Below, in pieces: positions 9,295-19,900 of a stretch of 64,000 nucleotides of DNA (the stretch's first letter is position 1; each line of letters starts with the position of its first letter). A program made the translations under genes and the position numbers. Under the pieces are notes generated by a model. The model was not told the DNA's origin, did no database searches, and saw only the letters and a list, made by a program, of their open reading frames with translations. Where the stretch lies: positions 21,232,324 through 21,296,323 of the forward strand of contig OX438741.1 in the NCBI GenBank assembly GCA_949316235.1, in the 5' to 3' direction. This DNA comes from Oegoconia quadripuncta. Lineage: Eukaryota; Arthropoda; Insecta; Lepidoptera; Autostichidae.

Positions 9295-10104
9295 GTGTAA
9301 TTCAAACCAATACCAATATGTAGGCTATTAACTCTAGCATAACTTTACTGTAATGGCTATCAGAAATCCATTATTGCACACTCATTATGTATGTAACAAA
9401 AGTTCAAGAAGTTTGATTATAGAACTCATCGATCAATTAGCTATGAGTGAAAATTGGATTTTGTACAATTACAAACATTAAATTCTATAAGGAAGAAACA
9501 ATTTTCTTCATTATAGAATTTATTGACCTCGCCTCATTGGTCATTTAAGTATAACTTTTTTAAACTTTTTCTTACTCGCTGCAATAATCTACCATTGTTC
9601 TCAACACAGATTAGGTAACCGGATTCTTTAACTCACCAAATTCCTAAACCTACCCAGGTTAACATGGTTAAAAGTTTGAAATAATATCGCGATGTTTGAG
9701 AAGACAATTCCAGTTAGCAAAAGCCTTATTGTGTGCCTATTTCACTATGGTATTTATCTATTTAATAGTCAGCAAATACCTGATTTATGACTGTTAAGAT
9801 ATTAAAGAAAATGAGCAACTTCTAAATAAATTTCTCTCTGTTTGTGACTGTGAGATAAAATAATGTAATAATATTTCAGACTTACGCCCACAGTGTAACC
9901 TGTCTTGCGTACAGTCAACAAAAGGCTGATATACTCCACAAAAGAAATTATATTCCAAGAAATACAATCACTTTAATCAGCGAATATAGCGATAAATCTA
10001 GACGAAGGGGGTATTTTAAAAGAATCTTGAGGACTACATAAGGTCAGTAATACATTTAAGGGGCAATGTACACGATTTTACAATAAAATTCCGGAAAATA
10101 TATA
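9295..10104. other. Mostly unrecognised; upstream part of a LINE-E relic may begin near 10000
   Basis: AT-rich. From about 10000, GATTTTACAATAAAATTCCGG (10073 on) reads like an FYNKIPEN segment of a LINE ORF2, interrupted by a stop and frameshift before 10105. A 10-bp inverted repeat (AAATTCTATA / TATAGAATTT) lies at about 9479-9522. Confidence 0.4.
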
Positions 10105-10390
10105 GCATTCAAAGTTATCGTGAAGCAGAAGCTGAATGCAAAGAGTTACTATAGCATAACTGATTACTTTGATGACAATACAACTTGGACTTAAAACTTA
10201 TCGGCGACGTTTAGAATGTATTAATTTTATAATTCATTTATTCGAATACATCATACTTAATGACTAGCAACCCTTGAGTTTCTTGCTCGTTCTTCTCAAG
10301 GGATTACAGCGTTGTGAATGAGCAATAAATTTAAGTTTAAAAATGTTGACGATACTATGTGCCCTTTGTAATAAAGAACTTTTCATTTTC
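10105..10390 (+). pseudogene. LINE-E ORF2 C-terminus with 3' UTR
   Basis: Codons 10105-10194 read AFKVIVKQKLNAKSYYSITD, YFDDNTTWT and stop. A lysine-rich segment followed by YYS-x-x-(E/D)-(F/Y)-F is typical of the last residues of Jockey/CR1-like ORF2 proteins. The following 3' UTR (GCAACCCTTGAGTTTCTTGC, TCGTTCTTCTCAAGGG, GTGAATGAGCAATAAA) links the coding end to the non-coding LINE-E copies at 5019, 37434, 45645, 49478 and 62437. Upstream sequence is decayed. The copy is dead, but it identifies those repeats as LINE 3' UTRs. Confidence 0.65.
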
Positions 10391-10402
10391 ACTTGCACTG
10401 TC

Positions 10403-10440
10403 CCAAATAAAAAAATAAAAAAATAAAAAAATAAATAAAG
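10403..10440. repeat. (AAAAATA)n simple repeat
   Basis: An A-rich short tandem run just after the LINE-E tail; it may be an expanded element tail. Confidence 0.7.
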
Positions 10441-10911
10441 TTTATTGACTCAAACTTAGGCTAAGTTACAAGCCGCGAATTAACTAATTAGGAGGTACAT
10501 AACAAATTTACTTAAGCACAATTAGGGCACTGCTCCTTAAACTAAGATTGCTCTTGTATTTTAAGAAGCAAAATATGTCCCTAGTCACATTGAATCAGCC
10601 ACAAGGAAGCATTGCCGTAGGCTTTATTGACGAATTGATTATCTGCGCTCAACTTACATACATATCCACATCCACACTTTTCCTTTTGTAACTTGTGTAA
10701 GCCAGCAATTACAGCGCTTCACTGTACTTCACCCACTGAACGCTTAAGTACATTAACGCCCTGTGTAGACTATTCCTAACATGAAAACCACACCAATTCA
10801 AGAAAATTAAAATGGGAAATCTCTCACCCCCTTAACAACTAGAAATGTAGGCGATAAAATACAAAATTAGTCATGACTCATGACAGCTTAACGTACAGTC
10901 GAGGAGAGATA
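10441..10911. other. No recognisable feature
   Basis: GTTTATTGACTCAAACTTAG after the A-rich run may be another LINE 3' end, but I cannot assign it. Confidence 0.4.
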
Positions 10912-11170
10912 ATGTGATAGTGATTATCTCACCTGGTAGAAATTGACGATGTAGCCGAAGTTGAAACACGCCATTTCATATTCATCCTAGACTTGTAGAT
11001 CCTAAGATTGAAAGATTTGAGCACACCGAAATCTACAGGGAGTTCCATACATAGTATTCCACATTATAAAGGCAGAAGTGAAATCCTGGGTGGAAATCCT
11101 CCACGCTCCTGGTAGTCCGAAGACTTTCCACTGATGGTCGAATAATTTCAAGCAATTCTAACGCACATCG
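10912..11170 (-). mobile_element. LINE-C 3' end relic, diverged
   Basis: TGATTATCTCACCTGGTAGA, GAGTTCCATACATAGTATTC and GGTGGAAATCCTCCACGCTC parallel the 3' region at 8876-9140. Heavily diverged. Confidence 0.5.
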
Positions 11171-12229
11171 AAATGTATTGTAACAATAAAAGGTTTGGGA
11201 ACTTTGAAAAGGTGTGCAAGGCTCTGTAGATTTTGTAGAGTGTCAGTAACCATGTCGTCACCCATATGAGCAAATCATTTATTCATGTAGGTAATACAAT
11301 ATGTACTTATGAATGTCATTTGTTTTTTAAACTACCACTAGCTCGGAACGCGACCACTACTGAGAAGAGCTAGCGAGAAACTCAGAGGGTTTGTCGAGAC
11401 GGAGGCGAGAGCAGCTGGTGCTAGTAGGGTTATTTTACTCAATTTTATCTATATTAAGGAAGGAATGGCGAGGCAAGAAGCGGCTGAAAGATTCACTGGT
11501 CCGGAACCGACTCTCCATATCATCTGCCGTCACAAGAGAGAAAATACTAATGTAATCAAGAGTGAAGCCCATCAATTTGGCAAAATATCGTTGGTTGCCG
11601 TAAATTGTTTACGTTTCTGAAAATCGCTTAAAAGAGAAACACTACGTATATTGTAAACTGAGGAAGAGGTAACATTATAATCACATGATCAATGTAGATT
11701 TTTGCAGAAAAGAAGAAACCATCCAAGATTTGGATCGGAGATTTATGACATAGACGGAATTGAAATTCGAAGACTTGGTGATATTCTAACACACTGAAAG
11801 ATTTTATGGATATCTGTGCCCGGCAGACGACCCACCGTCAATATTAATCAATCAAGCCTAAAAGAAACAGCATTTCCTCTACAGGGTGTGAAGAAAAGTA
11901 CTTTGTGAACTCTTATACAGTGTGAATTGATTACATTTTATTAAACCCTATGTCGTACCTATAAAACGATTAGGATATTACAGTGGCCCCACGACGAGCA
12001 TTACACTTGCAATATCAGCTGACCGCGAGACGTTATAAAATAACCTAACCTAAATGCTACAAGCCCTGCTTACACTGGTTGACTATAAGTTTTATTATAA
12101 CCGTGTCGTGGTCAGTTGATAACTACTGAAAATATTATGATCCTCATGCGGCCTATTGAACGTACCCATTCTAACTTTTTACAGGAATTAACTTATGGCT
12201 TAAACGAATTGGCGCCGTGTGGTTCGACA
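11171..12229. other. Mostly unrecognised; one dispersed LINE-like piece near 11330-11420
   Basis: ACTACCACTAGCTCGGAACG and AAGAGCTAGCGAGAAACTCA at 11331-11385 resemble a LINE 3' UTR motif I know from moths. I see nothing supportable in the rest. Confidence 0.35.
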
Positions 12230-12445
12230 CGTTTAAAGTATAGAACCAACGCCTCTTTTTCCGTGACTGTCTTAAAAGGCGACTAAGGGATTTTCAACGG
12301 CGATGTGCGTGACGTCACGTTCTGTATTTCGAAAGGTGAAAGGCGTAGATTTCAAGTATAACATTTTTTATGTTTGGATCACACAAACGCCTATGTATGG
12401 GATATCCCTGACCATCCCATTTGGGAAAAGATCGTGAGGCACGTG
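12230..12445 (+). repeat. Repeat S copy
   Basis: AACGCCTCTTTTTCCGTGAC and AAAAGGCGACTAAGGGATTT, followed by a body with GACCATCCCATTTGGG. Same family as 58945-59090. Confidence 0.5.
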
Positions 12446-12604
12446 ACTCTACTCACACTATGTGGTTTAAGGTTACAAAATACTTTACCAGATACATTGT
12501 ATATTTTTTAATAAACCAAGTCTTTGTACAACTACCAACGGTGTGACCATCTTCTTACTTCTAAGATATGCTAAATTCATAGTAAAGAGAGGAAAAAAAC
12601 AGCA

Positions 12605-12905
12605 TATATATAAAAGCGAAAGGTCACTCACTCTCTGACTAAAGACGAAATCTCGACAACTACTCGACGTATGAAACTGAAATTTGGATAGTTGTGTCTA
12701 TGTATATGTCTACGTATGTGTGTACGTTTGTATGTGGAAGACGTCAGCCAAGAACGAATTTTCCGAAACTCCACCTGAAGCGGAAAATTACCACGGAATA
12801 AACGGGATTTTGTGGGTTAAATTTCTATTTATTTTAAAATCCCCACGGACAAGGTAACGGGGCAAATTTGGAAAATTTGTACGTGAAATTTTGACGGAAA
12901 CGGTA
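12605..12905 (+). repeat. Dispersed repeat (AAAGCGAAAGGTCACTCACT type)
   Basis: TATATAAAAGCGAAAGGTCA, ACGAAATCTCGACAACTAC, GAAACTGAAATTTGGATAG and CCCCACGGACAAGG follow the order of a common lepidopteran non-coding repeat. No ORF. Confidence 0.5.
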
Positions 12906-13488
12906 AAAATTAGATATTGAATGTTCAATTTCGAGATTGAAGTCGTGGGCACCAAGCTTGTAAGATATCAGTACAGTCTATACATAGATGGTACAAGTAC
13001 ATCTAAAACAAAAGAATTTGATAGCAATTTGTTAGGTTATTTGAGTTCCTGTGTCATTGATTCTTTCAGTATTAAATTAGTCTGTATGATAGGATTCGAA
13101 GACAATTGTTCACTGAATTCTCTTTTATCTAATGAAACTTGAGACTACCTACTTGTACTATAATTCGATCAGGATTTTCTTTCCGCTCTACAGCCGTAAC
13201 ACAGCGATGGCGCAATGATTCTATTTGCGGTTATGTACTTACATTAACAGTTATGTAATTATCGGACAGTCTTGTTGCTTTTGCGGCTTTAATATTGTTA
13301 TCAATAAAACGTTAATAATGGTCACAACCCTAGTTAAAGTTGTTTGTAAACTTTATTAAATATGTATTGTTGGAAACCTCATTCTCTACACAGAGTCTGC
13401 TTCACCTATGATTAAAATTTATATCCTAAAAAACGGTGCATAAATAGTGCAACCGGAATACACTAGTCCCATAATTCTTCAAAAACAA
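12906..13488. other. No recognisable feature
   Basis: A 73-codon ORF at 12921-13142 has no recognisable domain. I do not call it a gene. Confidence 0.4.
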
Positions 13489-13690
13489 GGAAGTTACAAT
13501 ACAATACAATACAGTACAATACATTACAATTACGCTTCAACCTTCGACCTCATCTTCACTTAACATCAGGTGTGCTTGAGGCCAAGTACGAACCCGTCGT
13601 GCATAAGAAAAAAAACAATACAGTGCAATGCAGTGCAATACAATAAAATACAAATACACTTTATTGCACAAAAGGTGAATATACATTTTA
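13489..13690 (-). repeat. (AATAC)n LINE-tail microsatellite interrupted by SINE-2 fragment
   Basis: Imperfect CAATA/TACAA repeats lie at about 13493-13530 and 13616-13655, separated by a SINE-2 3' fragment. AAATACACTTTATTGCACAA after the second block is the complement of a LINE 3' end with an AATAAAGTGTATTT tail, also seen near 52395 and 52612. Confidence 0.6.
13534..13615 (+). mobile_element. SINE-2 3' end fragment
   Basis: CAACCTTCGACCTCATCTTC, ACTTAACATCAGGTGTGC and ACCCGTCGTGCATAAG with an A-rich tail. Plus strand, inserted inside the AATAC repeat. Confidence 0.8.
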
Positions 13691-13739
13691 CAAATCATTG
13701 TGCGAAAAGACTACAAGTTATTTTAATCACGGACTTTTT

Positions 13740-13906
13740 GTAGTCAGCACGTTATAGAGGTAGAGGAATACCAAAGAAGGTGTGGGTAGACTGCGTGAGA
13801 AATGATATGTGTGTGAAAGGGGTGAGTACGGAGATGACGGCTGATAGAGGAGAGTGGAAGAGGATGACATGTTGTGCCGACACCACCTAGAGTGGGATAA
13901 ATGATG
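13740..13906 (+). pseudogene. RTE-type LINE C-terminal fragment
   Basis: The plus strand reads YRGRGIPKKVWVDCVRNDM, then CVKGVSTEMTADRGEWKR and a TCCADTT-stop ending. This is the C-terminus of the RTE family at 4388-4930. Only about 50 codons remain, so it is a 5'-truncated relic. The 3' end is GTGGGATAAATGATGACAA. Confidence 0.75.
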
Positions 13907-14489
13907 ACAATATTTTAAATAAGGCGCTCACAAAGACTATGAAAATGCATTATTTTGCCTAATATGGAATTTTCAAAATTATAAACATTGAACGTATTTA
14001 TAAAAGATGTGGCAACTTTTAGAATAGTATTCATATGCTTATTTGATTTATTGCATCAAAACTGTCAAAGACGACAATTAAATGTTGTAACATAAAAACA
14101 ATCAGCTTTTAAAACGACGCGTCTCTTGAAAAACTATACCGAAATTCGCGTGACCTAAAAAGAAGTCGTACACAAAGTCGCAGCCGCATCACGGTCCAAA
14201 ACGTTTGAAAAGGGCGGAGAATTCATAATCTGACACTCGGTTTTCCATCTCGGCCTAGCTTTATGCACTTCAGTTTTACTTGTTACACTTCAGGCGCCTC
14301 TGAAAAGTGTAAGCAATTTAAAAATTTCTGATGCGAGTCACCAAGTTGTTTAAAATACTACACAATTTTTAAATTGGATTTTAAGGAGTTTTTTCACATT
14401 TTACAATTACTTGTGATACTTGTGAAACATACTGAATACTTCTGTAGTTTTGTATAAATTCTAACAAGAAGAAGTTTTATTAACGTTTT
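13907..14489. other. No recognisable feature
   Basis: AT-rich, no family assigned. Confidence 0.45.
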
Positions 14490-14808
14490 GTTTGGTGTAC
14501 TGCTTAGAAACTCTAACTGCTATGCCAAAAGGTCGCGGGTTCGAATCCCGCTATGGGCATATGTTGCTGTGATGTATACAGACATGTGTTTCCGAGTTAT
14601 GGATGTTTTTCATTTATGTATTTATTTACAAATTAAATATATTTTATATGCATAAGCCCTATTTTTATTTCCAATAGATTTAAATTGACATTCAATAAAT
14701 GATATCATGTATCTTACTTTGAAATAAATGCTTGAAGTTTACTAGTTGCTTAGTGTGGAACTAGATGGCGTTGTGTGTATGTTGCAAAGATATTTATTTA
14801 TTTTTATT
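14490..14808 (+). mobile_element. SINE-1 copy, full length
   Basis: Head with TTTGGTGTACTGCTTAGAAA and a perfect B box (GGGTTCGAATCCCGC at 14537-14551), body GATGTATACAGACATGTG, and 3' part TGCTTAGTGTGGAACTAGAT with GATATTTATTTATT at the end. The region around 14640-14737 is longer than in other copies. Confidence 0.8.
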
Positions 14809-15477
14809 TTATATTTGTTTTAAGTCTATTACTAAATCCTTGATAATTTATGTCGTGAAATCCCAACGTGGTCACTCAGTTTAACCCCACATCCTAAACC
14901 TTTGTCTTCAATCGCCCACAAGTCTTGTTCATTTTCCGCCTTTACCCTAACTTTGATTATTTATTTAACTTATGCCGGTTCAAAAGGCAAGTACCTGCTT
15001 CAGAATCTAACAATGGATGTTTTCATCTTGGAAGCTTTATATTATGCGCTTTTGGTTTTCTATGGTCTCGCTCCAGGAACGGCAAAGTAATTGAAAAGTG
15101 TTTCATGGAAGGTAAATAAACAAACGTTGCTTTGGTCGACTAATTTTTAGATGAGAATTCTGTAATATTGCGATCTCCGACTCGATTTATTTTTAAATTG
15201 TTCTATGATTCAAAGTAGTTTTTCAAATTATTCATAGACAAGATGAGTGGATACAACAGTTATTGTGGAAGTTTTCAGTTAGAACTGCTTCTAAGAATAA
15301 AGAATTGAGTACCCTGAACAGAATTAACTGTGATTGTAATAAAAATTTATATTTGACATTATTTTGCTATATTTAACCGATAAGTGTATAGCATTATCTT
15401 CCTTATTTACACTAAGTAATCCACGTTATTCATAGATATTTTATGTAAGATTTAATTAAAAAAATGTAAAATAAATG
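14809..15477. other. No recognisable feature
   Basis: Two overlapping short ORFs at 14902-15119 lack recognisable domains. Confidence 0.4.
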
Positions 15478-15590
15478 ATGGCGGGATCTCATGGTACTGG
15501 CACAGGACCGTGAAATTTGGCGTAATGGAGAAAAGGCCTGTCTGAAAAGACAAAGAATACCAGGTCTATACCCAGCAGGGCCCTTATTCG
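15478..15590 (+). mobile_element. Possible LINE C-terminal relic
   Basis: The plus strand at 15485 reads RDLMVLAQDREIWRNGEKAC. The AQDRxxW pattern resembles C-termini of RTE-like LINE proteins. The 120-codon minus-strand ORF covering this region is probably its shadow. Weak call. Confidence 0.3.
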
Positions 15591-15608
15591 CTATGACCAT
15601 ACAAGCAC

Positions 15609-15626
15609 GTAACGCGATCGCGTTAC
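15609..15626. repeat. 18-bp perfect palindrome
   Basis: GTAACGCGATCGCGTTAC is self-complementary. It sits between two copies of ATTCGCTATG (about 15588 and 15658), so the unit may be a small insertion with target duplication. Confidence 0.6.
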
Positions 15627-15658
15627 GATAACTTCGTGGAATGCGCGTGGAATGGTAT

Positions 15659-16244
15659 TCGCTATGGCAAACGTCAAATGTCCTAACTAAATCGCCTTTT
15701 TTGACTGGCAACTCTATTTCCGCATATTCATTGTACTCTGTGGGATAGGATGTAGGCCGTGACTTCCACATTTCCGTTCTTAAAGTGATCAATCTATTTC
15801 TAATTACCCAATCAATATTTTTCGCTACTCTTTTTGCGTTCCTTACTTAAGTTATTAAGCAAATATGTAATTCGAGTATAGTTTAGTAGCTATTTATTGT
15901 ATATAAATCAACTTGAGATGAAGATTATAAACAAATATACGAAATATACAAAAACCGATATTTGTTCAAATAAAACGTATGTAAGATTTACATCGAAACA
16001 GGGCATAGATAACGTAACTATTTTAACGTAACGTCTATTTGTCGATTGTCCTTCACAATAAGAAAACCCGATAAATTCTGTGGGTACAGCCAGCATCAAA
16101 ATAATTCGCCAGTCAGGGTGATTAAATTAGCGGTGGCGTCAAAGAGACATGAACTTTGATGAATAACATCACTATAACAACAAAAACATAATACAAACAC
16201 AAAAAGAGATATTATAGTACACTGTTATCCGGGTAAAACTTTGT
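15659..16244. other. No recognisable feature
   Basis: AT-rich; nothing assigned. Confidence 0.45.
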
Positions 16245-16340
16245 TTATCATAATCATATCAGCCATAGGACGTCCACTGCCGAACATAGGCCTGCCCCAT
16301 AGAGTTCCAGAGCGATTTTTCCAGGTCGTCTGTCCACCTT
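16245..16340 (-). mobile_element. RTE-type LINE 3' end
   Basis: ATATCAGCCATAGGACGTCC, ACTGCCGAACATAGGCCTGC and CAGAGCGATTTTTCC are the complement of a very common moth RTE 3' end (GGCCTATGTTCGGCAGTGGA). The related end at 27379-27530 is in the sense orientation. Confidence 0.65.
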
Positions 16341-16639
16341 GTGAGTGGACTTCCTATACTTTGCCCCGTCGCAATTTTTTGTGTGAAACTTTTATAAAAA
16401 TTAAAACTAAAAAAAAATTTAATTCCCTATTGTTTACTTTCAAAATAGATACTGGTATGTGAAAAAAAAATTGTTACTGACTGGCTTCAAAATTTAAACT
16501 ACGACGAAACCGAAGAAATATTGCAAGTACTAGGGTAATTTATTTATTAAATAACAACTATAAATTGAAACTTCGGAAACAGCACTCCAACTGGACCGCT
16601 TACTGCTTGCGGACAGAGACTGGACATTAAACACATAAC

Positions 16640-16690
16640 GCCAACAAACACATAACACCCGTATTTTTCGTCGGGGGTTAAAAACAGTGC
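16640..16690 (+). repeat. Fragment of repeat L (GTCGGGGGTTAAAAAC end)
   Basis: CATAACACCCGTATTTTTCG and GTCGGGGGTTAAAAAC match the right end of the fuller copy at 54812-55038. Confidence 0.6.
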
Positions 16691-16733
16691 ACAACACTAC
16701 AACTCCACTCCAAAAACCAGGTCTTATTTTAGT

Positions 16734-16738
16734 GATTT
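16734..16738. other. 5-bp target site duplication (left)
   Basis: GATTT, repeated at 21194-21198 on the other side of the copia element. Confidence 0.9.
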
Positions 16739-16882
16739 TGTGGGAAAATATAAAGTAAGTACACTAGATGTTTACATGGCAAATGTATATTTGGAAGTAA
16801 TTGTCACAGTAAAAGCAGATGTTCTATACTAAAAATTCAAAATAAAATAGTTCTAATATGGCCAGTATCACATCTTACAACA
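16739..16882 (-). repeat. 3' LTR of the copia element
   Basis: 144 bp. On the minus strand it runs from TGTTGTAAGATGTG to TTTTCCCACA. It matches 21050-21193 base for base as I read it. Confidence 0.95.
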
Positions 16883-16891
16883 TCCACCCGT
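16883..16891 (-). other. Candidate polypurine tract of the copia element
   Basis: The minus strand reads ACGGGTGGA immediately before the 3' LTR. It is short and not fully purine, but in the expected place for plus-strand priming. Confidence 0.45.
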
Positions 16892-16967
16892 AATGACCAT
16901 ATTCAGAAGCCTTAGTAATAACAAACAAACACTGTAACATAAAGAAAAACATTGTAACATAAAGTAA

Positions 16968-19900
16968 CTACGCCTTAACTAAACCTATACTATTGATACA
17001 CCTTTGATGTGCAACTTTCCCAAGACATTTTGTCAACACGTCAGCTAACAGGTCACTGGACTTAGTGTATTGAAGCACAATCACATTTTCAGATACCTTT
17101 TCGCGAATAAAATGGTACCTAACATCAATATGTTTCGATCTGCCGTGGTGTATAGGATTATGAGCTAAGTTCTGCGCACTCTGACTGTCACTGCAAATGG
17201 TTATACTAGGATATTTAATATCACATACCTCGGATATCAAACGACGTAAGTAAATAGCCTCTTTCGCAGCATCAGTCAACGCCATGTACTCGGCTTCGGT
17301 AGAAGACAGCGCCACTGTAGGCTGCTTCTTCGATGCCCACGAGACAGGTCCATTTGCCAGTTTGAAGCAATAACCTGTGTAGGAACGACGATCATGCACA
17401 CAGTTCGCAAAATCCGCGTCCGTATAACCTACGAGAAGTTCTCCTGTCTTCTTATAAATAATAGAATGATCTATAGTGCCTTTTAGGTACTGAAGTACTC
17501 GTTTCGCTGCCACCCAATGCGTGCTGTTATATTTGTTGTTATACTGACTAAGGTAGCTAACAGCAAAAGCAATATCAGGTCGAGTATTGACAGCAAGGTA
17601 CATTAGACAACCTATTAAATTCAGATAGGCATAATGATTATTCTTACAATCCGAATCCTGAAGAGCACCTATTTTGCTATTCGCCAAGGGAGTGTCGTAC
17701 TCTTTTGCCTGCCCTAAATTGAATTTTTCTAGTAGGAATTCAATATATGACTTTTGATTGACTCGTATTTCACCATTTTCCGTTGAGATATTTAATCCCA
17801 GATAATATTTCAGTGGACCTAAATCTTTTAATGTAAAATATTTTTGTAAGTCACACTTGACAGCGTCGAATGACTTTTCATTCTGGTAAAAAACAATGAT
17901 GTCATCCACATAGACTGCTAACAGGATTAATTCTGAACCAAGGAGTTTTTTATATACGCATGGTTCGGTAGGTAATCTAATAAAACCTATTTTACTCAAC
18001 ACTTCATTGAGCTTAATATTCCACGCGCGAGGAGCCTGTTTTAAGCCATACAGGGACTTTTGCAACAGACACACTTTATCTTCGTCACCTTTGCTCTTAA
18101 AACCCGGAGGCTGGTCCATGTAGACTTCTTCTTGAAGATCGCCATTTAAAAAGGCGGTGTCGACGTCTAAGTGTCGCATCTTCAGGCCCATTTCTGCTGC
18201 TAAAGCAATCAAAACGCGTAAGGAGGAATTCCGAATTACCGGAGCGAAGGTTTCATAGTAATCGACACCATGAACTTGATTATAGCCTTTCGCGACAAGT
18301 CTAGCTTTATATTTGATTATATCGCCATGGGCATTCCTTTTTAATTTGTAAACCCATTTGCATGGTATAACCTTCTTATCTGGCCTATTCACCAGAATCC
18401 ACGTTTTCTTTTCCAGCAAGGCCTGGTATTCATCTCTCATAGCATGATACCAATTATCTCTATCTACTGCATTCACCGCTTGTTGATAAGTAGTCGGTTC
18501 ATCCATTTGAGAGGATATAGTCTGCATACAAACACAGTTGGCGGCAGTATTGTAGATTTTTCTAGGTCTCAGATTATAGCGTGGTTCTGCAACCTCAACA
18601 TCAGAATCACTTTCTTCTAATTGTTCTGGTGACGGGGCAAACCCAAGTTGACTCGGCTCAAAGTCGGCAACAATACTGGGTCCAGGTATCGGATCCTCTC
18701 TACTATTTGTTGTAGAGTCGATCTGTGAACATAAAGGTAAACGTGCCGGTTGTGGCACATCCACCCGTGATTGAGGACTAAGGAATAAGGGTACACGTGC
18801 CGGTTTGAGCGCACCAGGCGCTAACTGGTATTTGACACCCTTTCCTTTTTCCTCTAAATCCCGGAAAGTGTCTTCAAAGAAAACCACGTCCCTACTTTTG
18901 ACAAGTCGTCTAGGATATTTTGCATCTCGGAAGTAATAACTATTGGGATCGTCAGAATAGCCAACAAAAATATGCTCGGTTGCCTTCACGTCCAACTTCT
19001 TCCGATTACAATCGGGGACATGAATCAGAGCTCGACATCCAAAGACTCTTAAGTGTGATAGGTTCGGCTGTTTACCATACCACAGCTCAAAAGAAGTCTT
19101 ACCTTCGAGAGCACGGTGAGGAGTCCTATTCTTAAGATAGACTGCAGTTTCCGTCGCATCTTGCCAATATGCTGGAGAAAGAGAACTGCCAGAGAGCATA
19201 GACCTAGCCTTCTCTATGATCGTTCTGTTGATCCTTTCAGCGATGGAGTTTTGCTGCGGACTATAGGGCACTGTCGTCTGATGCTGAATTCCTTCCATCT
19301 GTAAGTAATTTGTAAGGTCAGTATTGACATATTCTGTCCCGTTGTCGCTCCTCAACACTTTTATTTTTAATCCCTTTTCTCGCTCCACTAGGGATTTGAA
19401 AATACGAAATTTATCCTTTACTTCAGCTTTTGAAGAAATAAAGAATGCAAAGATCATACGAGTAAAGTCATCTATGAAAAATAAGACATACTTACTTCCT
19501 TGAAAAGACGTCTCTGATAATGTACAAACGTCAGTATGGACAAGTTCTAAAACTGAAGTTGCCCTTTTATACGGAATCCTTTTGAAAGGCTTCCGACTCA
19601 GTTTTCCTTCTACACAGGCCACACATGGTTCCTTGTCAACTGTTGAATAATCTATGCCTACTACCTGGTCCTTTTTTAAGCGATCCATCCCAATGCGGCA
19701 TAGGTGACCTAAACGTTTATGCCAGAGTTGATACCTGGACACGTCAGAGTGCACATCAAAAGCAGATAATTGACGTGGTACATTGACTGTACAATCTAAA
19801 GAATACAGCCCACCACAGATCGAACCATGTAGCAAAGAAATACCTGTACAAGAAAAAACACTAGAGTTATAAAAGTTACAACCAGATTTATCAAAAACCA

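Noticed and set aside
13493..13655. CRISPR-like spaced repeats
   Set aside because: The periodic CAATA words are a LINE-tail microsatellite split by a SINE fragment, in a eukaryotic context.
15626..15640. ATAACTTCGT resembling half of a loxP arm
   Set aside because: Ten bases only, no inverted partner at the right spacing; chance match.
15430..15792. 120-codon minus-strand ORF
   Set aside because: No domain; the plus strand at the same place reads like a LINE C-terminus, so the ORF is probably a shadow.
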